DNA from: Alteripontixanthobacter muriae
Lineage (GTDB): Bacteria; Pseudomonadota; Alphaproteobacteria; Sphingomonadales; Sphingomonadaceae
NCBI RefSeq assembly: GCF_013336795.1
Contig: NZ_JAAFZT010000035.1
Span: 490,053 to 554,052 of the forward strand
DNA: 64,000 nt
Direction of reading: 5' to 3'
A program made the translations under genes and the position numbers. A model generated the notes under the pieces. That model saw only the letters and a list, made by a program, of their open reading frames with translations. It did no database searches and was not told the origin of the DNA. Of this stretch, positions 8,484 through 17,725 are shown in pieces. Each line of letters begins with the position of its first letter. Position 1 is the stretch's first letter.

Positions 8484-9719
8484 TCAGGCTTGCTCGGCCA
8501 TGAAGGCTTCCACAGTCGGCGCTACCTTGCCGCGCCACTTGCTGCCGTTGAAGATGCCGTAATGCCCGGCGCCTTCCGCCAGATAATACTGCTTCTTGGC
8601 GCCTTCCAATCCGGTCGCGAGCCCGAGCGCCGCCTTGGTCTGGCCGATGCCGGAAATATCGTCGCGCTCGCCTTCGACCGCCAGGATCGCCGTCTTGTCA
8701 ATGGCGCCGAGATCGACCCGCTGGCCGCGGTGGGTGAAGGTGCCTTCGGGCAGGGAGTGAGTCTGGAAAACCTCCTCCACCGTCTGCAGATAGAATTCCG
8801 CCGTCATGTCGGCGACGCTGCGGTATTCGTCGTAGAAATCCTTCGACAATTGCGCGCTTTCGTCGTCGCCTGCGGTGAGGTGCTTGAACATCTCGTAATG
8901 GCTCAGCATGTGATTGCCGAGGTTCATGCTCATGAAACTGGCGAGCTGCAGGAAGCCCGGATAGACGCGCCTTCCGGCACCGGGATAGCTCATCGGCACG
9001 GTCGCGATGACGTTCTGGCGAAACCAGCTGAGCGGGCGGTCCATCGCCAGATCGTTGACGGTCGTCGGTGATTTCCGCGTGTCGATGGGGCCACCCATCA
9101 TCGTCAGCGTGGCGGGCGTGGCGGGGTGATCGTTGCCGTTCATGATTGCCGTCGCGGCCAGAGCCGGAACCGAAGGCTGGCACACCGCCATGACGTGAGG
9201 CGCGCGGCCACCATCCTCCTGCGCAATATGGGCGATGAACTCGATCAGGTAATCGATGTAATCGTCGAGGTCGAACTGGCCCTCGCTCAATGGCACCAGC
9301 TTGGCGTCGTGCCAGTCGGTGATGTAGACTTCGCAATTCTCGACCATCCGTTCGACCGTGCCGCGCAGCAGGGTGGCGAAATGACCGCTCATCGGGGCGA
9401 CGATCAGCAGGCGAGGCGCGTCCTTTGGCAGACCTTCGCGGGTGAAGCGGAGCAGGTCGCCAAACGCCTTGTGCATGACGACGGACTGCGTGATCGCCCG
9501 GGCTTTTCCGCCGATCTTCACGCTCTCGATACCGAATTCGGGCTTGCCGCGAGTCTGTGCTGCATGGGCGAACACTTCGAGCGCGCTGGCGGCCATGGGG
9601 CCCAGCCCGTTGTAGCCGATCGGCAGGCGCGGGTTGGACAGAATCTCGGCGCTGATGGAGGCGATGGCGCTGGCGCTGGATAGCCAGGCACGTTGCAGTT
9701 CATAGGCGTGATACAGCAT
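8484..9719 (-). CDS. phaZ: Intracellular polyhydroxybutyrate depolymerase
   Basis: 411 residues from ATG 9719, with AGGGG about nine bases upstream; longer in-frame starts lack a ribosome binding site. The start MLYHAYELQR and the region VAPMSGHFATLLRGT are typical of PhaZ-type intracellular PHB depolymerases, and the length matches the roughly 420-residue Ralstonia enzyme. The nucleophile is probably Cys180 in VCQPSVPALA. An Asp in GERDDISGIGQ and a His in GAGHYGIFNG complete the expected Cys-Asp-His triad. It mobilises stored PHB in the cytoplasm. It converges with a thiolase and has TTGCA-type repeats upstream. Confidence 0.93.
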   Translation of the reverse strand: MLYHAYELQRAWLSSASAIASISAEILSNPRLPIGYNGLGPMAASALEVFAHAAQTRGKPEFGIESVKIGGKARAITQSVVMHKAFGDLLRFTREGLPKDAPRLLIVAPMSGHFATLLRGTVERMVENCEVYITDWHDAKLVPLSEGQFDLDDYIDYLIEFIAHIAQEDGGRAPHVMAVCQPSVPALAATAIMNGNDHPATPATLTMMGGPIDTRKSPTTVNDLAMDRPLSWFRQNVIATVPMSYPGAGRRVYPGFLQLASFMSMNLGNHMLSHYEMFKHLTAGDDESAQLSKDFYDEYRSVADMTAEFYLQTVEEVFQTHSLPEGTFTHRGQRVDLGAIDKTAILAVEGERDDISGIGQTKAALGLATGLEGAKKQYYLAEGAGHYGIFNGSKWRGKVAPTVEAFMAEQA

Positions 9720-9749
9720 TTGGCGGCCCCTGGAGAATGAATTCAGTCT

Positions 9750-9791
9750 ATTGTGCAGTGCAATATGCGCATCGGAGTTGCTATTTGCAAC
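9750..9791. promoter_or_regulatory. TTGCA-type repeats in the phaZ/ABC-exporter intergenic region
   Basis: The divergent 150-base gap between phaZ and the ABC exporter contains ATTGTGCAGTGCAAT (9750-9764) and the inverted repeat GTTGC-TATTT-GCAAC (9777-9791). TGC/GCA-rich repeats of this kind are bound by PhaR-type repressors near PHA genes in other alphaproteobacteria, so these are candidate PhaR operators. No phaR gene is in the window. Confidence 0.35.
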
Positions 9792-9869
9792 TTGCCTTGC
9801 GGTTTTGGCCACAATGTCGGGCGGGCGGTCTCTGGATTTCGAGCCGCCAGGGGGCTAGAGGAAGCTGCG

Positions 9870-11807
9870 ATGGATCATTCCGAAACCGATCGAGCCGGTA
9901 GCGACGATTTCACCCTCTCCCGCGTGCACTCCCGCGGGAAAGGGGAGGCGAACTCCGACGCGCTCCGCCAGGCGAAGGATGCCGCAGAGCCGCAGGATTT
10001 CGGCAATGAGGCGGATGCTCAAGCTGCCGAGCCGGACCCGGACGCCAAGGCGAAGTCGCTTGGCCCCTTGCGGATGGTCTGGGACCATGCCCGCCAATAT
10101 CCGCGCCAACTGGCGTTTGCCTGGGCTGCCCTGCTCGTCAGCGCGCTGGCGACGTTGGGCATCCCCGCTGGTCTGCGTCTCGTGGTCGATCGTGGGTTCG
10201 CCGAAGGGGGTGACCCTGCCGATATTGCCCGCTGGTTCCGTTACCTGCTGATGATCGTGATCGTGCTCGGCATCGCCACGGCCTTCCGCTTCTATTTTGT
10301 CAGCTGGCTTGGCGAACGCGTGGTGGCGGACATTCGGAGTGCGGTGCATCGGAACCTGATGCGGCTCGCCCCTGCCTTTTTCGAGGAGAATTCGCCCAAG
10401 GAGATCTCCTCGCGCATGACGTCGGACACCGCGATCATCGAACAGGTGGTCGGCACCACCGTTTCGGTTGCCCTGCGCAATGCCATCATGGCGATCCTCG
10501 GCACGGCCTATCTGTTCTGGCTGGCCCCGGAACTCAGCGTCACCCTGTTCATCGCCATTCCGGTCATCATCATCCCCATCGTCCTGTTCGGGCGGCGGCT
10601 TCGCGATGTCAGCCGGTCGAGCCAGGACCGCGTGGCCGATGTGGGCGCGATGGTGTCCGAGGTGCTCGGCGCGATGAAGATCGTGCAGGCCTTCGGGCAG
10701 GAACGCCGCGAAGGTGCGCGCTTCGGCGAGGCGGTGGAGGCGACTTTCGACACGGCGAAGAAACGCATCCTGATCCGTGCGGTGATGACCGCGATCATCA
10801 TCACTCTCGTCTTCGGCGCGCTGACGCTGGTCATGTGGCGCGGCGCGCTGATGGTGGTGAGCGGTGACCTGAGCGGCGGCACCATCGTGGCCTTCGTCAT
10901 CGCGGGCATCATCGTGGCGGGGGCGTTCGGAGCCTTGACCGAGGTCTATGGCGACCTGCTGCGCGGCGCCGGTGCCGCCAGCCGGCTGGACGAATTGCTG
11001 CGCCAGGCTCCCACCATCGCTCCGCCTGCTCGTCCGCTTGCCCTACCGATCCCGCCGCGCGGCAGCCTGTCCTTCCGCAATGTGACCTTCCGCTATCCCA
11101 CCCGGCCCGAAACCGCCGCGCTGGTGGATTTCTCGCTGGAGGTGGAGCCGGGTGAAACCGTCGCCATTGTCGGCCCCTCGGGCGCGGGCAAGAGCACGAT
11201 CTTCCAGCTGGCGGAACGGTTTTACGATCCCCAGGCAGGATCAATCCGGCTGGACGGCGTCCCGCTCACCGCGGTCGATCCTGCCGAGATCCGCCAGCGC
11301 TTCGCTTTCGTGCCGCAGGACGGGGTGCTGTTTTCCGCCAATGCCCGCGACAATCTGCGTTATGGTGCTTGGGACGCGTCGGAGGATTCGATCCTGGACG
11401 CGGCCAGGGCCGCCAATGCGCTACACTTTCTGCAGGAACTGCCGCAGGGCCTCGACACCTATCTGGGCGAGAGCGGAACGCGCATGTCGGGCGGTCAGCA
11501 GCAGCGGATCGCCATTGCCAGGGCATTGCTGCGCGATGCGCCCATCCTGCTGCTGGACGAAGCGACCAGCGCGCTGGACGCGGAAAGCGAACAGGCGGTT
11601 CAGCAGGCGCTCGACCGGCTGATGCAGCACCGCACGACACTGGTCATCGCGCACCGGCTGGCGACCGTCCGCAAGGCCGACCGCATCGTGGTGATGGAGG
11701 CGGGACGCATCGTGGAGCAGGGCACCCATGCGGAACTGTCGCGGGCAGGCGGCCTCTACGCGCGGCTCGCCTCGCTGCAATTCGCCGATGTAGGCGCCTC
11801 GTCCTGA
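9870..11807 (+). CDS. ABC exporter, fused permease/ATPase (MsbA-related)
   Basis: 645 residues from ATG 9870, which has AGAGGAAG six bases upstream. An N-terminal charged tail of about 60 residues precedes a six-helix exporter transmembrane domain (about 70-380) and a nucleotide-binding domain. The latter shows Walker A GPSGAGKST near residue 435, signature MSGGQQQRIAIARA, Walker B ILLLDEATSALD and the H-loop VIAHRLATVRKA. It is a half-transporter that should act as a homodimer exporting a lipid or drug-like substrate; the substrate cannot be inferred. It is divergent from phaZ. Confidence 0.92.
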   Translation: MDHSETDRAGSDDFTLSRVHSRGKGEANSDALRQAKDAAEPQDFGNEADAQAAEPDPDAKAKSLGPLRMVWDHARQYPRQLAFAWAALLVSALATLGIPAGLRLVVDRGFAEGGDPADIARWFRYLLMIVIVLGIATAFRFYFVSWLGERVVADIRSAVHRNLMRLAPAFFEENSPKEISSRMTSDTAIIEQVVGTTVSVALRNAIMAILGTAYLFWLAPELSVTLFIAIPVIIIPIVLFGRRLRDVSRSSQDRVADVGAMVSEVLGAMKIVQAFGQERREGARFGEAVEATFDTAKKRILIRAVMTAIIITLVFGALTLVMWRGALMVVSGDLSGGTIVAFVIAGIIVAGAFGALTEVYGDLLRGAGAASRLDELLRQAPTIAPPARPLALPIPPRGSLSFRNVTFRYPTRPETAALVDFSLEVEPGETVAIVGPSGAGKSTIFQLAERFYDPQAGSIRLDGVPLTAVDPAEIRQRFAFVPQDGVLFSANARDNLRYGAWDASEDSILDAARAANALHFLQELPQGLDTYLGESGTRMSGGQQQRIAIARALLRDAPILLLDEATSALDAESEQAVQQALDRLMQHRTTLVIAHRLATVRKADRIVVMEAGRIVEQGTHAELSRAGGLYARLASLQFADVGASS

Positions 11808-11994
11808 GGCAATGGGATTTCACGCGGTGAAGCGCAGCTGCGAGCAATCGACCAACGGCTGTCATCATTCGACAAGCAGATACGCAACAGAAGCACACGA
11901 GGTGCGATCGATGCTATACTCCGCCGCATCTCAGCCTTCGTTCAGCATCGCTTTGCTAACAAGGTTCAGAAATAAATAGAAAGATTGGGAAAAC

Positions 11995-14127
11995 ATGCTC
12001 AGATCTATACTTGCAGCCGGCGTCTGTGCCGCCGCACTCGCCACGGCCAATCCGGCCCTGGCTCAGACCGACAGCCAGAGCACGGCACGAGCCGCGGCAA
12101 TGCCGACCGTCGATTACGGTACCTGGGGTGTAAACCCCTCCAGCCTCGATCCCGCTGTCGATCCCGGCGACGACTTCTTCGAATATGTGAACGGCAAATG
12201 GGTCGCGGAAAACGAGATTCCTGCCGACAAGTCGCGTTACGGTTCGTTCGACGCGTTGAACGAGAAGTCGCGCGAAGATGTCCGCACGCTGGTCGATGAA
12301 TTGGTTGCGTCCAGCCCCGCGCCGGGCACGCAGGAACGCCGCATCGTCGATGCCTACAACGCTTTCGTGAACACGCAGGCCATTGACGCTGCCGGCCTCG
12401 CCCCCGCGCAGCCTTACCTGCAGAAGATTTACGGCGCCAATTCGCTGAACGAACTCGCCATGCTGTTCGAACAGCCGGGCTTCCCCTCGATCATCGGTGG
12501 CGGTGTTACGGTCGATCAGAAAGATCCGGACGCCTATATTCCGGCGCTCGGCTTTTCGGTGATGGGTCTGCCCGATCGCGATTATTACCTCGTCGACAAT
12601 GAGCGGAACGAAACCATTCGCTCCGCCTACAAGGATTACCTGACTTTCCTGCTCGGCAAGGCTGGCTACGAAGATCCCGAGGCATCCGCCGAAGCCGTTT
12701 ACGAATTCGAACGGCAGGGCGCTCTTCGCGAATGGGACCGTGTTGCCCTGCGCAACAGCGACCTGACCTACAACAAGGTCAGCCGTGCCGAACTGGCGCA
12801 GATGGCCGGGGATTTCCCACTCTCCACCGTGCTGTCGCAGATCGGCCTCGACGACGAGCCGTATTTCTCCGTCTCGCAGATTCCGCCCAGCGCGGAAGAA
12901 GCCGAGCAACTGGGCCTGACGCCCGAAACGCTGGCCGGTATCGGCGGCGGTGTTCCCGGCATGATGGAACTGCTGACGCAGACGCCGCTCGCGACGCTGA
13001 AGGCCTATATGGCCGCGCAGTTCCTGTCGTCCAACGCCAGCGTCCTGCCGAGCGAGATCGACGATGCGCGCTTCGCCTTCTACGGCAAGACGTTGTCGGG
13101 TACCGAGCAGCAGGAACCGCGCTGGAAGCGGGCCATCTCCAACACGCAGAGCCAGCTCGGCGAAGTGCTGGGCAAGGCCTATGTCGACCGCTACTTCCCG
13201 GCCGAGAGCAAGGCTCAGATGGACGAGCTGGTCGCGAACCTGCGGCTCGCGATGGCGGAAAGCCTGAAGGAAAACGCCTTCATGGGCGCGGCGACCCGTG
13301 AACAGGCAATGGCCAAGCTGGCGTCCTTCAACCCGAAGATCGGCTATCCCGACGAGTTCGAGACCTATGAAGGGCTCAACATATCAGGCAACGATCCGCT
13401 GGGTAACCGCCTTGCGGCACAGGATTGGCAGCAGAAGGACAATCTGGCCAAGCTGGGCACGCCGGTCGACAAGACCGAATGGTTCATGCTGCCCCAGACG
13501 GTGAACGCCTATTACAACCCGACCTTCAACGAGATCGTGTTTCCGGCGGCCATCCTGCAGCAGCCCTTCTTCGGGCCGAATGTCGATCCGGCCGTGAACT
13601 ACGGCGCGATCGGCGGAGTCATCGGCCATGAAATGGGCCACGGCTTCGACGATCAGGGCGCGAAATACGATGCGTCCGGCAAGCTGCAGAACTGGTGGGC
13701 GGAAGAAGACCTCGCCCGCTTCGAAAAGCTGACCAGCGCGCTGGCTGCTCAATATGATGCGTACTGCCCCTATGATGCAGGGGAGACCTGTGTGAACGGC
13801 AAGTTCACGCTCGGCGAGAATATCGGCGATGTGGGCGGGCTTTCGATGGCATACCGCGCCTATCGCCTGTCGCTGGACGGCAAGGAAGCGCCGGTGATCG
13901 ACGGTTTGACCGGCGACCAGCGTTTCTTCCTCGCCTGGGCGCAGGTCTGGCGTTCGATGCAGCGTGAGGAAATGGGACGTCAGCGTCTGCAGACCGATCC
14001 GCATTCCCCGGAAATCTACCGTGTCAACGGCGCGGTGCGGAATCTGGACGCATGGTACAAGGCGTTCAACGTGACGCCCGACGACGAATTGTACCTGCCG
14101 CCGGAAGAGCGCGTGCGTATCTGGTAA
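11995..14127 (+). CDS. Secreted M13 family metallopeptidase (neprilysin/PepO-like)
   Basis: 710 residues with a clear signal peptide (hydrophobic residues 5-20, AxA-type cleavage after ANPALA). The start of the mature domain (VDPGDDFFEYVNGKW) is typical of M13. The zinc motif HEMGH lies near residue 545 in VIGHEMGHGFDDQGAKYD, and the third zinc ligand Glu is in GENIGDVGGLSMAY near 607. The family C-terminus (PPEERVRIW) is complete. It is expected to cleave oligopeptides in the periplasm or outside the cell. A 187-base upstream gap provides its own promoter region, and a probable terminator follows. Confidence 0.95.
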   Translation: MLRSILAAGVCAAALATANPALAQTDSQSTARAAAMPTVDYGTWGVNPSSLDPAVDPGDDFFEYVNGKWVAENEIPADKSRYGSFDALNEKSREDVRTLVDELVASSPAPGTQERRIVDAYNAFVNTQAIDAAGLAPAQPYLQKIYGANSLNELAMLFEQPGFPSIIGGGVTVDQKDPDAYIPALGFSVMGLPDRDYYLVDNERNETIRSAYKDYLTFLLGKAGYEDPEASAEAVYEFERQGALREWDRVALRNSDLTYNKVSRAELAQMAGDFPLSTVLSQIGLDDEPYFSVSQIPPSAEEAEQLGLTPETLAGIGGGVPGMMELLTQTPLATLKAYMAAQFLSSNASVLPSEIDDARFAFYGKTLSGTEQQEPRWKRAISNTQSQLGEVLGKAYVDRYFPAESKAQMDELVANLRLAMAESLKENAFMGAATREQAMAKLASFNPKIGYPDEFETYEGLNISGNDPLGNRLAAQDWQQKDNLAKLGTPVDKTEWFMLPQTVNAYYNPTFNEIVFPAAILQQPFFGPNVDPAVNYGAIGGVIGHEMGHGFDDQGAKYDASGKLQNWWAEEDLARFEKLTSALAAQYDAYCPYDAGETCVNGKFTLGENIGDVGGLSMAYRAYRLSLDGKEAPVIDGLTGDQRFFLAWAQVWRSMQREEMGRQRLQTDPHSPEIYRVNGAVRNLDAWYKAFNVTPDDELYLPPEERVRIW

Positions 14128-14151
14128 GGCACAGAATACAGGAATAACACG

Positions 14152-14194
14152 GGGCGGTGCGGGTCAGCTTGACTTGTGCCGCCCTTTCCTTTTG
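14152..14194 (+). terminator. Probable intrinsic terminator after the M13 peptidase gene
   Basis: GGGCGG (14152-14157) pairs with CCGCCC (14179-14184), followed by TTTCCTTTT. The 21-base loop is long and can pair partly inside. It ends 12 bases before the uppP start, so it separates the two genes. Confidence 0.55.
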
Positions 14195-14205
14195 ACGAAG
14201 CGGCC

Positions 14206-15015
14206 ATGAACCTGACCGTCACCGCACTCCTGCTCGGCCTGCTCGAAGGGGTGGCCGAATTCCTGCCGATCTCCTCGACAGGGCATCTGATCCTCGCGCA
14301 GACCTTCTTCGGCTATGACCCCGGGCAATGGCGGCAATTCAACATCGTCATCCAGCTCGGCGCCATTCTGGCGGTCGTCGTCACCTACTGGTCGCTATTC
14401 TGGGACATGGGAACGGGGCTGCTGCGGCGCGAGACGAAGGCGCTGCTGTTCACCCGCAACATATTGCTCGCCTTCATGCCCGCGGCCGTGATCGGCCTGC
14501 TGGCGGAAGATGCGATCGATGCGATGCTGGAAAGTCCGCTTACCGTTTCCGTCGCGCTGATCCTGGGCGGGATCGCGATCCTCGTGCTGGAGAAGACCAT
14601 CACTCCCAAGGAAGATGTAGGCGTCGAAGGCCTGTCCTGGCGCATGGCGATCGGCGTCGGGTTCGTGCAGTGCCTCGCCATGATCCCCGGCACCAGCCGG
14701 TCAGGCGCCACCATCATGGGCGCCCTGGCGATGGGAGTCGGGCGCAAGACCGCGGCGGAATTTTCCTTCTTCCTCGCTGTGCCGACCATGCTGGGCGCGG
14801 CGACGGTGAAGGTGGTGGGCGATCCCGCATTGATGGCGGGCAATGCCGTCATCGGATGGGACGAGATCGCGGTCGGCTTTACCGCCGCATTCATCGCCGC
14901 GATGATCGTGATCCGCGCCTTCGTGGCTTATGTATCCAGGCACGGGTTCAAGCCCTTCGCCTGGTATCGCATCGTTGTCGGCAGCGCATCGCTGGCCTGG
15001 CTTCTGTTGGCGTGA
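14206..15015 (+). CDS. uppP: Undecaprenyl-diphosphatase
   Basis: 269 residues, all membrane-embedded. Both family motifs are present: EGVAEFLPISSTGHLIL near the N-terminus (catalytic Glu and Ser region) and PGTSRSGATIMG in the middle. UppP/BacA dephosphorylates undecaprenyl diphosphate to recycle the lipid carrier for peptidoglycan and polysaccharide synthesis; overexpression of family members gives bacitracin resistance. The ATG at 14206 was chosen because translation upstream would run through the preceding terminator; its ribosome binding site is weak. Confidence 0.95.
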   Translation: MNLTVTALLLGLLEGVAEFLPISSTGHLILAQTFFGYDPGQWRQFNIVIQLGAILAVVVTYWSLFWDMGTGLLRRETKALLFTRNILLAFMPAAVIGLLAEDAIDAMLESPLTVSVALILGGIAILVLEKTITPKEDVGVEGLSWRMAIGVGFVQCLAMIPGTSRSGATIMGALAMGVGRKTAAEFSFFLAVPTMLGAATVKVVGDPALMAGNAVIGWDEIAVGFTAAFIAAMIVIRAFVAYVSRHGFKPFAWYRIVVGSASLAWLLLA

Positions 15016-15065
15016 CCTTTCCCTGACTGGCCCCTCTTACGACGCGGCGTAGCGGAATGGGCGAT

Positions 15066-15083
15066 TGTTGCAATCTTGCAACA
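15066..15083. promoter_or_regulatory. Perfect inverted repeat TGTTGCAA-TC-TTGCAACA
   Basis: An 8-2-8 perfect palindrome about 80 bases upstream of the GlsB/YeaQ-type gene. No T-run follows, so it is an operator candidate rather than a terminator. It shares the TTGCAAC core with repeats upstream of phaZ at 9777-9791. Confidence 0.45.
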
Positions 15084-15160
15084 TTCGTACTTTTCGGCGG
15101 AATTGCGGGAAACAAGCAGCTATTCAGCCATTATCCTTGTCAGTTGATAAAGGATAAGAA

Positions 15161-15415
15161 ATGGCACTTTTGTTGCTGATTGCCGTCGGCGCTATTCTGG
15201 GCTGGCTTGCGGCAATCATCCTGCAGTTGAATGATTTTCAGGGGCTGGCCCTGAACATCGCCGTGGGCATCGGCGGTACGCTGTTGGCTGGTGTCCTGAC
15301 CAACAGCGAATCCATCCTCTACGGCATCAGCGGCACTGCCCTGCTGCTCTCCGTAATCGGAGCAACCGGTCTTCTCATCGCGATCAACGCATTACGCAAG
15401 ATCATCGCGCACTGA
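15161..15415 (+). CDS. GlsB/YeaQ/YmgE family small membrane protein
   Basis: 84 residues with three hydrophobic segments. The pattern LLLIAVGAILGWLAAII and the Gly-rich NIAVGIGGTLLAGVL segment is that of the GlsB/YeaQ/YmgE (transglycosylase-associated) stress-response membrane proteins, although the molecular role of the family is unknown. GATAAAGGATAAG gives an AAGGA ribosome binding site before the ATG. It stands alone between uppP and phhA and has a perfect palindrome in its promoter region. Confidence 0.82.
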   Translation: MALLLLIAVGAILGWLAAIILQLNDFQGLALNIAVGIGGTLLAGVLTNSESILYGISGTALLLSVIGATGLLIAINALRKIIAH

Positions 15416-15485
15416 AACCAAATTACCGGCCCGATTGCTGCTGAAACTGCTCTTGTTCGAATAATGACTATGGCGAAGTTACCTG

Positions 15486-16424
15486 TCAGACCGGGCTTGC
15501 ACCGCTCCCGCGTCCACCGCGCAGCAGATATTCCTGTGTTCCGTGCTGCACCACATTGTCGACATCGATCACCGCCGAATTGGCATAGGTGAAGGCAGGC
15601 GGCAAAGCGCGATACAGCCGGTCGAAATCCCGTTCCACCGTCTGGCGGTAGAGATCCTCGAAGCTTTCGATAACGAAATAGGTCGGCTGCAGGTCGCTGA
15701 TGACGTAATCTGTCCGCATCACGCGATCGACATTCAGCATGATGCGGTTGGGCGAAGCTGCCTCGACAGCGAATTTGACCTCGGTCGGACCTGACAGGAT
15801 GCCAGCGCCATAGGCGCGCAACTCGTCGCCTTCCATCATCAGGCCGAATTCCACCGTGTACCAGTAGAGCGCGCCCAGCGCTTTCAGCCGATTATAGCGC
15901 ATCGCCTTCCAGCCGGCCTTGCCATATTCCTGCATGTAATCGGCATAAACGGGGTCGGTCAGCATCGGCACATGGCCGAACACGTCGTGAAAGACGTCGG
16001 GTTCCTGAATGTAATCGAAGGTTTCGCGCGTGCGAATAAAATTTCCCGCCGGGAACCGCCGGTTGGCCAGGTGCCAGAAGAAGACGTGATCGGGTATAAG
16101 CATAGGGACGGGCACGACGCTCCACCCGGTCAGTGCATCCAGTTCTTCAGACAGGCGCGCGAATTCCGGAACGCCGCCACGCCCGAGGTCCAGCTTCTCC
16201 AGACCCTGCATGAAGGCCGTGGCCGCGCGCCCCGGCAAAACGCCCATCTGGCGGTCGAACAGATCGTCCCAGATCGCATCGTCATCGCCGTCATAGGACG
16301 CCTGCGAAGGCTCCAGCCAGTCGGCGCCGAGATGCTCGGGCTTCTTCAAAGGCGCGGTGAACACGTCCTCCGGCATTTCGGGGAGGGCGGAAAAGTCGCT
16401 TTCGGGTTGTACGATCGTAGCCAT
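15486..16424 (-). CDS. phhA: Phenylalanine 4-monooxygenase
   Basis: 312 residues. The non-haem iron ligands are His146 and His151 in DVFHDVFGHVPML and Glu192 in WYTVEFGL, in the spacing of bacterial phenylalanine hydroxylases. The N-terminal extension of about 40 residues is short, and there is no regulatory ACT domain. The enzyme converts phenylalanine to tyrosine with tetrahydropterin and oxygen. The start at 16424 gives the expected family length; its ribosome binding site is poor. It is convergent with the GlsB-type gene. No pterin-recycling phhB gene is nearby. Confidence 0.94.
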   Translation of the reverse strand: MATIVQPESDFSALPEMPEDVFTAPLKKPEHLGADWLEPSQASYDGDDDAIWDDLFDRQMGVLPGRAATAFMQGLEKLDLGRGGVPEFARLSEELDALTGWSVVPVPMLIPDHVFFWHLANRRFPAGNFIRTRETFDYIQEPDVFHDVFGHVPMLTDPVYADYMQEYGKAGWKAMRYNRLKALGALYWYTVEFGLMMEGDELRAYGAGILSGPTEVKFAVEAASPNRIMLNVDRVMRTDYVISDLQPTYFVIESFEDLYRQTVERDFDRLYRALPPAFTYANSAVIDVDNVVQHGTQEYLLRGGRGSGASPV

Positions 16425-16486
16425 GATGCGCGGGTTTCTAGCACCCCTGTGCAGGGGTGACAAATGCGATGAAGCCCGCTTGCCCG

Positions 16487-17725
16487 TCAGGCGGCGCGCT
16501 CGATGATCGCCGCCAGCCCCTGACCGCCGCCGATGCACATGGTCTCCAGCCCGTATTGGACCTTCCGCCGCTGCATTTCGTGAGTCATGTCGGCCAGGAT
16601 GCGCAGGCCCGTCGCGCCGATCGGATGGCCGAGCGAAATGCCCGAACCATTGACGTTGAGAATGTCCATGCGGGCATCGTCCCTGGACCAGCCCCAGCCC
16701 TTCAGAACCGCCAGAACCTGCGCCGCGAAGGCTTCGTTGAGTTCGATCATGCCGATATCGTCCCAGCCCATGCCGGTCTGGCGGAACAGGCGCTCGACCG
16801 CAGGCACGGGGCCGATGCCCATGCGCGACGGGTCGCAGCCCGCCCCGGCCCAGCCGGTGAACCAGGCGATGGGTTCGACGCCCATCTCCTCCAGCATATC
16901 CTCGCCCACCACCAGGCAGGCGGCGGCCGCATCGTTCTGCTGGCTGGCGTTCCCGGCGGTCACGATGGCATCTGGATTGGTCTTGCCCTCCAGGGCGCGC
17001 AATTTGCTGAGCGACTCCACACTCGCGTCGGGGCGGACGCCCTCGTCACGGTCGAAGATTACCGGTTCGCCCCGGCGTTGCGGAACGCTGACGGGGACGA
17101 GGTAATCGTCGAACTTGCCCGCGTCCCACGCGGCGGCGGCATTGTGCTGCGACCGGACCGCGAAGGCATCGGCTTCCTCGCGCGTGATGCCGTAATCCTT
17201 GGCGAGATTCTCGGCAGTCTCGATCATGCCCGCAATGACACCGAAGCGTTCGATGGGCTGGCTCATTACCCGCCCGCGTGTCAGCCGGTCGTGCAGGGTG
17301 ACGTTGCCCGCGCGCACGCCGTCGCGCAGATCGGTGGTGTAATGTTCGACATTGGACATGCTTTCGACGCCGCCCACTGCCACCATGTCGGCATTGCCGG
17401 TCTGGACCATCATCGCCGCATTGGCGAGCGCCTGCAGGCCCGATCCGCAGCGGCGGTCGAGCTGATAGCCCGGCACTTCCAGCGGGAGATCGGCGGCCAG
17501 CCACGACCAGTGGCCGATGCAGGGTGCCTCGCCGCTGCCATAGCCTTGGCTAAAAATGACATCATCGACTCGCGCGGCGTCGATCCCGGTGCGTTCGACC
17601 AGCGCCTTGAGGATGATCGCGCCGAGTTCGCCTGCCTCGAGCGGGGCCAGCGCGCCGCCGAACTTGCCCACGGCGGTGCGGATTGGGCTGACGATGGCGG
17701 CACGGCGTAAGGGGCGGGTGGTCAT
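16487..17725 (-). CDS. Acetyl-CoA C-acyltransferase (thiolase)
   Basis: 412 residues. Catalytic Cys93 lies in LDRRCGSGLQA; the C-terminal half has GSGISLGHPIGATGLR with the active-site His and MCIGGGQGLA with the second Cys. It belongs to the degradative thiolases that release acetyl-CoA from 3-ketoacyl-CoA. Its ATG overlaps the stop of the upstream CoA-transferase gene by four bases (ATGA), so the two are translationally coupled. It is the last gene of the acyl-CoA dehydrogenase, CoA-transferase, thiolase operon. Confidence 0.93.
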   Translation of the reverse strand: MTTRPLRRAAIVSPIRTAVGKFGGALAPLEAGELGAIILKALVERTGIDAARVDDVIFSQGYGSGEAPCIGHWSWLAADLPLEVPGYQLDRRCGSGLQALANAAMMVQTGNADMVAVGGVESMSNVEHYTTDLRDGVRAGNVTLHDRLTRGRVMSQPIERFGVIAGMIETAENLAKDYGITREEADAFAVRSQHNAAAAWDAGKFDDYLVPVSVPQRRGEPVIFDRDEGVRPDASVESLSKLRALEGKTNPDAIVTAGNASQQNDAAAACLVVGEDMLEEMGVEPIAWFTGWAGAGCDPSRMGIGPVPAVERLFRQTGMGWDDIGMIELNEAFAAQVLAVLKGWGWSRDDARMDILNVNGSGISLGHPIGATGLRILADMTHEMQRRKVQYGLETMCIGGGQGLAAIIERAA

